NCBI GenBank assembly: GCA_028691335.1
Contig: JAQUZK010000017.1
Location: 1-12,844, forward strand
DNA: 12,844 nt
From: Candidatus Izemoplasmatales bacterium
GTDB lineage: Bacteria; Bacillota_I; Bacilli_A; Izemoplasmatales; Hujiaoplasmataceae
Direction: 5' to 3'
Below the pieces are notes generated by a model. It searched no databases. It saw nothing but the letters and a program-made list of their open reading frames with translations, and was not told the DNA's origin. The translations under genes and the position numbers were made by a program. This document shows positions 8,329 to 12,844 of this stretch, piece after piece; the first letter of the stretch is position 1; each line of letters opens with the position of its first letter.

Positions 8329-8908
8329 CTTCTAATCTATCTTCAATATTTGCGATTAAGTTATAAACATCATTGATAGCTTGAGTATTAATCGCTAGAA
8401 GAATCGTAGGATAAATAATTATTCTTGTATTGGCTTTCGTTATATCTCCAAGAGGATCAATAATATTAAGCTTTCTATAAGTTCTTAAAATCTTAACTAA
8501 GTCTGTTTTGTTAATTTTCTTCTTTAATTCAAGAGAATCATAGTATTGATGTATTTCATCCACTTTAATAACAATATTGTCGTTAATAGATGTTTTAACT
8601 AAATGTTGATGATAGAGAATTCTTAGTATTAAAAGTACTAAGGTTTCGTCTTTTTTTAAGTGAATCAAGTTAGATGATTCTCGATTAACTAGCTGTATAG
8701 CTCCTAATTCCCTGTCTAGTACTACTTCGAAATTCATCAAATCGAAGTATTCATCAAAGTAGTTCTTATAGCTTAATAGAAAATAGTACATCTCTTTGTT
8801 ATCTTCTTTATCTCTAGCTATAAATGAATTTTGCAACAACTTTAAACATGTTTTCGCAAATAATTGTCTTTGTCCTAAATTTAATTGATCAAAATTTTCT
8901 AGAATCAT
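8297..8908 (-). CDS. jetB: DUF4194-like kite subunit JetB (MksE type)
   Basis: A 203-residue protein resembling DUF4194/JetB, the winged-helix kite subunit that binds the kleisin in Wadjet and MksBEF complexes. Supporting features are the MYYFLLSYKNYFDEYFDLMNF block (45-65), a hydrophobic helix LVLLILRILYHQHL (90-103), VDEIHQYYDSLELKKKI (116-132) and the closing strand TRIIIYPTILLAI (161-173), followed by an acidic tail. The assignment rests on pattern, size and position between a JetA-like and a JetC-like gene; individual motifs are weak. Its ATG overlaps the jetA stop as ATGA, with ribosome site AAGGGGGT upstream, indicating coupled synthesis in a fixed ratio. The acidic C terminus (EGEEIEETDEN) is encoded across the overlap with jetC. 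Confidence 0.8.
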   Translation of the reverse strand: MILENFDQLNLGQRQLFAKTCLKLLQNSFIARDKEDNKEMYYFLLSYKNYFDEYFDLMNFEVVLDRELGAIQLVNRESSNLIHLKKDETLVLLILRILYHQHLVKTSINDNIVIKVDEIHQYYDSLELKKKINKTDLVKILRTYRKLNIIDPLGDITKANTRIIIYPTILLAINTQAINDVYNLIANIEDRLEGEEIEETDEN

Positions 8909-10317
8909 TCTTGATACCCCCTTATTATTTCAAAATCGTCTAGGTTAAAACGTTTAGTGTTAATTTTATCGTAAAGTGGATTGATTGCGTAATCTAGCTC
9001 TTCTCCTGCATAGATTAAAATGTATAATAGTCTGATTATCGCTTCATCACTCATATCATCTCGTAAAATTTCAGATGCTTTAATGACTTTGTTATGTTTA
9101 AAGTACTCTCGTAAATATTTAGAAATTACATCTTCAGAGTAACTTGATTCGAATTCATTATAAAATTCTTCTTGAAGTCTTCTATCTGGGGCACCGTTAT
9201 TTTCTACTAAGTACTGTGCTTCAATATGTTTATATATACCTCTTGGTGTAAATATTGAATTATTTGATAACTGTGAATAAGAGTTAATGTTAAATAATGG
9301 GGCTATATCATTTAATGCTTTTGTAGTATGATTCTTTCTTATACTATTGCCAGTATAGTTTAAGATTCTACTTAGTTTTGATATTACATTTTCATCATCA
9401 GATAACAAAAATTTAATTTTCGCTATTGTTGTATTGACATAGATTTTATTTTTATTATCAATTTCATCTATGATATATGATATGGAATTAAATATATCAA
9501 TTATATCATCTATTTTTTTATTCGCTTTTATCATCGCAATATCTGGATCGTTGTGGTTTTTAATTAAAAACTCTTTAGCTATTAATTCCATAATCAATGG
9601 ACTTTGTTGGTATTCTTCTAACTTTTTAACAATATCAACGCGATATTTATTAATATTGTCGCTAGTTTTCAATCTTCTGTAAGCATGATCTACTAATTCT
9701 ACTTTGTAGTTAACTAAGAGATTTATCAAATCTTTAATCTCACTATTTTCTACTATAGAACGAATATAATATTTCAATCTCGAATCCAGTTTTCTGATTT
9801 CTCTTACAAAAGCTATTGTGTTTTTATAAACCTGATCAAGTGTAAGTGCATATTCTCCATGATCATTAGTTAACAGAGAGTACGCTGTAAATATATAACC
9901 TCTAAACTCATGAGTTTCAGATTCTTCATCGTAATAGCTGTCAGCTGAAATCTCTTTTAAGGCTTCAATAACTGTAATAGCGTAGTCTCTAAAATTTAAT
10001 ATTTCTTCATAATCATTATTAACGTCTATATCAATCCATTCACATTCCTCAAATCTTCTTAGAATTTGATTAGCACGATCTCTATTAGTGATTTGGATGT
10101 CAAAGTCTTGTTCATCATCTAATTCAAGTTCTTCATCAAGTGGATTGATATCCAAGTAATCAATAATAGCTTGTCTTGCGATATTCTTATCGATACCTAA
10201 AATAGATCCTTGCTCATATACTTTAAAGAGTTCAAGAATAGCGGATACATATGTTTTTTGATTTTTACTTGATAAGATGCTAAAAAATTGTTTTGGTACA
10301 ATATCGAATATATTCAT
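8905..10317 (-). CDS. jetA: JetA-family kleisin-like subunit (DUF5716/MksF type)
   Basis: A 470-residue, mostly helical protein. Its N terminus (MNIFDIVPKQFFSILSSKN, residues 1-19) followed by helices and an acidic loop (ELELDDEQDFD) matches the opening I recall for JetA proteins of the DUF5716 kind. Residues about 80-115 (NRDRANQILRRFEECEWIDI, then DYEEILNFRDYAITVIEAL) look like the winged-helix neck-binding part. In Wadjet and MksBEF, this kleisin bridges the two SMC heads and carries the kite dimers. No catalytic motif is visible. It starts 12 bases after padR stops; the ribosome site AAGGAAGTGAT begins inside the padR stop codon, so translation is probably coupled. It ends in a 4-base overlap with jetB. 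Confidence 0.8.
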   Translation of the reverse strand: MNIFDIVPKQFFSILSSKNQKTYVSAILELFKVYEQGSILGIDKNIARQAIIDYLDINPLDEELELDDEQDFDIQITNRDRANQILRRFEECEWIDIDVNNDYEEILNFRDYAITVIEALKEISADSYYDEESETHEFRGYIFTAYSLLTNDHGEYALTLDQVYKNTIAFVREIRKLDSRLKYYIRSIVENSEIKDLINLLVNYKVELVDHAYRRLKTSDNINKYRVDIVKKLEEYQQSPLIMELIAKEFLIKNHNDPDIAMIKANKKIDDIIDIFNSISYIIDEIDNKNKIYVNTTIAKIKFLLSDDENVISKLSRILNYTGNSIRKNHTTKALNDIAPLFNINSYSQLSNNSIFTPRGIYKHIEAQYLVENNGAPDRRLQEEFYNEFESSYSEDVISKYLREYFKHNKVIKASEILRDDMSDEAIIRLLYILIYAGEELDYAINPLYDKINTKRFNLDDFEIIRGYQE

Positions 10318-10329
10318 TTTATCACTTCC

Positions 10330-10680
10330 TTAATTTTCTCTATAATAATTGAAATTTCCGCCCACCAGTGTCGAAAGTGTGTTTTCTATCATAATCCATT
10401 CTTTTCTAAATGATTTCAGTGCTTTTTTTCCTTTAGGAGTGATTTGATAATAACGTCTACTCATTCCTTTTTTGTTTTTTCCAGTATAGGTTTCAATTTT
10501 CTCATCATTTAAAAGTCTTTTTAAAGCTATATAAAGAGTTGCTTCAGTAAGTTGAATATTATTTTCGCTTACAAATTCAATAATTTTAGACATCTCATAT
10601 CCATAGCTATCAAATTTAGATAATATTGATAAAATTATGTAGTCCGTAAATCCTCTTACGTACTCTCCTGAGTTTGTCAT
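10330..10680 (-). CDS. PadR-family transcriptional regulator
   Basis: A 116-residue PadR protein. The winged helix covers about residues 10-85: DYIILSILS (13-21), SYGYEMSKII (25-34), the recognition-helix region LTEATLYIALKRL (44-56), and the wing GMSRRYYQITPKGKKAL (72-88). A short C-terminal helix (90-106) would form the dimer interface, as in the small subfamily. PadR proteins are usually repressors released by small phenolic or drug-like ligands or by stress. It is the first gene of a four-gene operon, 12 bases before jetA, and behind a near-consensus promoter overlapped by dyad repeats, so autoregulation of the jet operon is the simplest reading. The ribosome site AGGAG (10688-10692) is 7 bases before the ATG. 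The ligand cannot be deduced. Confidence 0.93.
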   Translation of the reverse strand: MTNSGEYVRGFTDYIILSILSKFDSYGYEMSKIIEFVSENNIQLTEATLYIALKRLLNDEKIETYTGKNKKGMSRRYYQITPKGKKALKSFRKEWIMIENTLSTLVGGNFNYYREN

Positions 10681-10726
10681 TTTTTCACTCCTCTCTACAT
10701 AATCTCATTATATACAATCTTATTAT

Positions 10727-10768
10727 ACATAATATGTTGATACATTAATGTTTTATACTTAACATGTT
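10727..10768. promoter_or_regulatory. Cluster of ACAT/ATGT dyads, probable PadR operator
   Basis: Three short palindromes lie in 42 bases: AACATGTT (10761-10768), ACATTAATGT (10742-10751) and ACATAATATGT (10727-10737, 5-bp arms around one base). The last two are also bridged by ATGT-N4-ACAT (10734-10745). PadR-family sites are commonly built from ATGT/ACAT half-sites. The cluster runs from about the predicted start site to +38, where a bound repressor would block initiation or elongation. Chance is not excluded in AT-rich DNA. Confidence 0.55.
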
Positions 10769-10771
10769 TAT

Positions 10772-10800
10772 ATTATAACTGTTTGAAAATATTTTGTAAA
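10772..10800 (-). promoter_or_regulatory. Promoter of the padR-jetABC operon
   Basis: On the minus strand the -35 box is TTTACA (10795-10800) and the -10 box is a perfect TATAAT (10772-10777), with a 17-bp spacer. These are the same box sequences and spacing as the rpsU promoter. The predicted start is near 10765. This suggests the operon can be strongly transcribed when not repressed. Confidence 0.75.
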
Positions 10801-10840
10801 TAGGTTTTTTCATTTTTTTGTCTTTTCTATAAGCAAAATG

Positions 10841-10868
10841 AAAAAAACAGCTAATACTAGCTGTTTTT
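10841..10868 (-). terminator. Rho-independent terminator of the dnaK-dnaJ operon
   Basis: The arms AAAAACAGCTA (10843-10853) and TAGCTGTTTTT (10858-10868) pair over 11 bp around the loop ATAC. The minus strand ends in a run of seven T (10841-10847). It begins 15 bases after the dnaJ stop and isolates the heat-shock genes from the padR-jet operon. Confidence 0.9.
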
Positions 10869-10883
10869 AGTTTGTTTTCAATG

Positions 10884-12011
10884 TTATGAACGGTTGAAAT
10901 TTGATTTAAATCTTTCCCACCAATTTTTCTGTGGCTCAGCTTTGTCCTCAACTTTCAATAAATCCTCAAAGATCTTTTTTTGTTGATTACTTAAATTTTT
11001 AGGTGTAACTACAGTCACAATTACATGTTGATCCCCAAGTTGTTTGGTTCTCACATTAGGGGCACCTTTACCTTTGATTCTAAACTTTGATTCAGATTGG
11101 GTTCCTGAAGGTATGTTAAGCATTACAGGCCCATAGACTGTATCTACTTTAATTTCCGCTCCTAAGGCAGCTTGGGCAAAAGTGATAGGAAGATTAACAA
11201 TTATATCATCGCCTTCTCTTACATACTTGTCAGATGGTTTGACTTCAAACACTATGTATAAATCTCCATTAGGGCCACCATTAGACCCTTTGTTACCAAA
11301 ACCTTCTAAACGTATTTGTTGTCCGGTTTCGATGCCTTTAGGTACTCTAATTTCAACTTCCTTGGTTATTTTTTCGACACCTTCGCCATGACAGTTCGGA
11401 CATTTATTGATTATCTCTTTTCCACTACCATGACATGTTGGACAAGTCGCTCTTGTTTGTGTTCGACCGAACAAAGTTTGTTGTTCCATGATAACAGTAC
11501 CTGAACCACCGCACTGAGAACATACTTTTATGTCTTTTTTGCTTTGAGCACCCAAACCATGACAAACATGACACTCATCGTATACAGGAATCTTAACTTT
11601 TTCTGTTTTTCCAAAAATAGATTCTTCGAATGTGATACTCATTTTCCTTTGAATATCCGAACCTTTTCTCGGTCTATTGGTAGCTCGGGATGTCCTTTGT
11701 CCACCGCCACCGAAAAACGCGCTAAAGATATCTCCAAAGTCAAAACCTTCAAAACCAGCACCACCAAAGCCGCCACCACCAAAGCCACCATTTGCAGCTT
11801 GATGTCCAAATTGGTCGTATTGACCTCTTTTTGTCTGATCACTTAATACATCATAAGCTTCTTGAACTTCTTTGAATTTAGCTTCAGCATTCGGCTCTGT
11901 AGAGACATCTGGATGATATTTTTTTGCTAATTTTCGATATGCTTTTTTTATTTCGTCATCTGAAGCACTTTTGCTGACACCAAGCACTTCATAATAATCT
12001 CTTTTGTCCAT
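10884..12011 (-). CDS. dnaJ: Chaperone DnaJ (type I Hsp40)
   Basis: A 375-residue class I J-protein that delivers unfolded clients to DnaK and stimulates its ATPase. The J domain (1-70) has the HPD tripeptide at residues 33-35. A Gly/Phe-rich linker covers about 74-105. Four CxxCxGxG zinc-finger repeats are intact at 147-154, 164-171, 190-197 and 204-211. The C-terminal substrate-binding domains follow (about 215-340). Length is normal. It lies 44 bases after dnaK in the same orientation, with ribosome site GAGGTGA four bases before the ATG, and is followed by a strong terminator. In many Firmicutes this operon continues into prmA; here it does not. Confidence 0.98.
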   Translation of the reverse strand: MDKRDYYEVLGVSKSASDDEIKKAYRKLAKKYHPDVSTEPNAEAKFKEVQEAYDVLSDQTKRGQYDQFGHQAANGGFGGGGFGGAGFEGFDFGDIFSAFFGGGGQRTSRATNRPRKGSDIQRKMSITFEESIFGKTEKVKIPVYDECHVCHGLGAQSKKDIKVCSQCGGSGTVIMEQQTLFGRTQTRATCPTCHGSGKEIINKCPNCHGEGVEKITKEVEIRVPKGIETGQQIRLEGFGNKGSNGGPNGDLYIVFEVKPSDKYVREGDDIIVNLPITFAQAALGAEIKVDTVYGPVMLNIPSGTQSESKFRIKGKGAPNVRTKQLGDQHVIVTVVTPKNLSNQQKKIFEDLLKVEDKAEPQKNWWERFKSNFNRS

Positions 12012-12029
12012 TAAATCACCTCGAGCCTA

Positions 12030-12046
12030 TGGCAAACCTATTGCCA
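12030..12046 (-). other. Intergenic mRNA hairpin between dnaK and dnaJ
   Basis: TGGCAA (12030-12035) and TTGCCA (12041-12046) form a perfect 6-bp stem with a 5-base loop in the 44-base dnaK-dnaJ gap. No T run follows on the minus strand, so it is not a full terminator. It could protect or process the dnaK message and lower dnaJ expression relative to dnaK. Confidence 0.4.
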
Positions 12047-12055
12047 AAAATCATT

Positions 12056-12844
12056 TTATACTTCTTTGTAGTCAGCATCAAACACATCGTCATCATTTTC
12101 CTTATTTTCTTCAGAATCTGATGAGTCAGTAGTTTGTTGTTGGGCTTGTTGAGCTTGTTGTTGTTCTTTATAAACTCTTTCAGATAAAGCTTGTGCTGTT
12201 TTTTCTAAATCTTCTTTAGCAGATTTAATTTGATCTAAATCATCACCTTTAAGCGCTTCTTCTACATCTTTGATTTTAGCTTCAGCTTCATTTTTTTCTT
12301 TATCAGTTATTTTATCCCCTAAATCAGTAATTGCTTTTCTAGTCATGAATACCATTTGGTCAGCTTCATTTCTAATATCTGCTTCTTCACGTTTTTTCTT
12401 GTCAGCTTCGGCATTTTCTTCAGCTTCTTTAACCAATCTATCGATTTCTTCTTCAGATAAGCTCGAACTTGATTGAATGGTAATTGAATTAGCTTTTCCA
12501 GTAGCCACATTTTTAGCAGACACATTAACAATACCGTTAGCATCAATATCAAACTTCACTTCGATTTGTGGAATACCTCTTGGTGCTGGTGGAATATCTG
12601 ATAATTGGAAATTTCCTAATGTTTTATTGTCTCTTGCCATTGATCTTTCACCTTGCAAAACATGAATATCAACTGTTGGTTGATTATCAGCTGCGGTTGA
12701 GAAAATTTGTGATTTTGATGTAGGTATAGTTGTATTTCTCTCGATTAACTTTGTAAATACCCCTCCTAGTGTTTCGATACCTAATGAAAGCGGAGTAACA
12801 TCTAGTAATAACACATCTTTTACATCGCCTTGTAAAACGCCACC
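12056..12844 (-). CDS. dnaK: Chaperone DnaK (Hsp70), C-terminal part; 5' end beyond the right edge
   Basis: The reading frame is open to the right edge and gives the last 262 residues, starting GGVLQGDVKDVLLLDVTPLSLGIETLGG, which spans the end of the nucleotide-binding domain and the interdomain linker VLLLDV. The substrate-binding beta domain follows (TIPTSKSQIFSTAADNQ, VLQGERSMARDN, IPPAPRGIPQIEV, FDIDANGIVNVSA), then the helical lid. The tail has a Gln-rich run (EQQQAQQAQQQTT) and an acidic end, DDDVFDADYKEV, typical of DnaK. It is the ATP-driven partner of DnaJ and GrpE in folding; grpE and hrcA would be expected beyond the edge. No promoter or CIRCE element is in view. Confidence 0.98.
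   Translation of the reverse strand, partial: GGVLQGDVKDVLLLDVTPLSLGIETLGGVFTKLIERNTTIPTSKSQIFSTAADNQPTVDIHVLQGERSMARDNKTLGNFQLSDIPPAPRGIPQIEVKFDIDANGIVNVSAKNVATGKANSITIQSSSSLSEEEIDRLVKEAEENAEADKKKREEADIRNEADQMVFMTRKAITDLGDKITDKEKNEAEAKIKDVEEALKGDDLDQIKSAKEDLEKTAQALSERVYKEQQQAQQAQQQTTDSSDSEENKENDDDVFDADYKEV

Noticed and set aside
4998..10883. A broader defence island around jetABC
   Set aside because: Only housekeeping genes flank the cassette. No restriction, CRISPR, toxin-antitoxin or mobile genes are visible, so island status cannot be claimed.
10745..10951. 68-codon minus-strand frame spanning the dnaJ end, the terminator and the padR promoter
   Set aside because: It crosses a strong terminator and promoter, overlaps dnaJ out of frame, and has no recognisable content.
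11182..11846. Several open frames antisense to dnaJ, and one in another minus-strand frame
   Set aside because: dnaJ has all its domains intact. These are shadows produced by its Gly- and Cys-rich codons.
12270..12665. Open frames opposite and out of frame to dnaK
   Set aside because: They lie within the highly conserved dnaK C-terminal domain frame, which is intact.
1..12844. Mycoplasma genetic code 4
   Set aside because: TGA ends jetA, rsmE and mtaB exactly at 4-base overlaps or beside the terminator, and the conserved proteins use TGG for Trp.

Overview
The window is AT-rich, roughly two-thirds or more A+T by eye, and nearly every gene is on the minus strand. It reads as a low-GC Gram-positive chromosome: a Firmicute, or a Mollicutes relative that keeps the standard genetic code. 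TGA serves as a true stop in jetA, rsmE and mtaB, and tryptophan is encoded by TGG. This argues against the Mycoplasma/Spiroplasma code 4. The backbone dnaK-dnaJ-...-rsmE-mtaB-...-rpsU-...-phoH is the conserved Firmicutes order around the heat-shock operon. No species can be named from this.

Transcription on the minus strand runs from high to low coordinates. At the right end is the 3' part of dnaK, followed by dnaJ and a rho-independent terminator (10841-10868). Next comes an unusual four-gene operon with its own strong promoter (10772-10800): a PadR-family regulator, then three genes that match JetA, JetB and JetC, the kleisin, kite and SMC-like subunits of a Wadjet/MksBEF-type SMC complex. 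This operon closes with its own terminator at 5046-5072. It occupies the place between dnaJ and rsmE where prmA usually lies. No JetD nuclease gene follows jetC; the next gene is rsmE.

rsmE (16S rRNA m3U1498 methyltransferase) and mtaB (tRNA ms2t6A methylthiotransferase) overlap by 4 bases and form a small RNA-modification operon. A plus-strand gene of unknown function with one membrane segment (2310-2945) converges on mtaB and shares its terminator hairpin. rpsU is transcribed divergently from it from a near-consensus promoter and has its own terminator. Then come a 300-residue alpha/alpha-toroid (prenyltransferase/squalene cyclase-like) protein, with a 16-bp perfect palindrome at its predicted transcription start, and the 5' part of phoH, which runs off the left edge.

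The most interesting element is the padR-jetABC cassette. It is a compact SMC complex operon without its usual nuclease, apparently under PadR control through a cluster of ACAT/ATGT dyads just downstream of the -10 box. No gene-free stretch exceeds 300 bases. The largest gaps (10681-10883 and 2135-2309) are accounted for by promoters, operators and a terminator. No tRNA, rRNA, CRISPR array or insertion sequence was seen.
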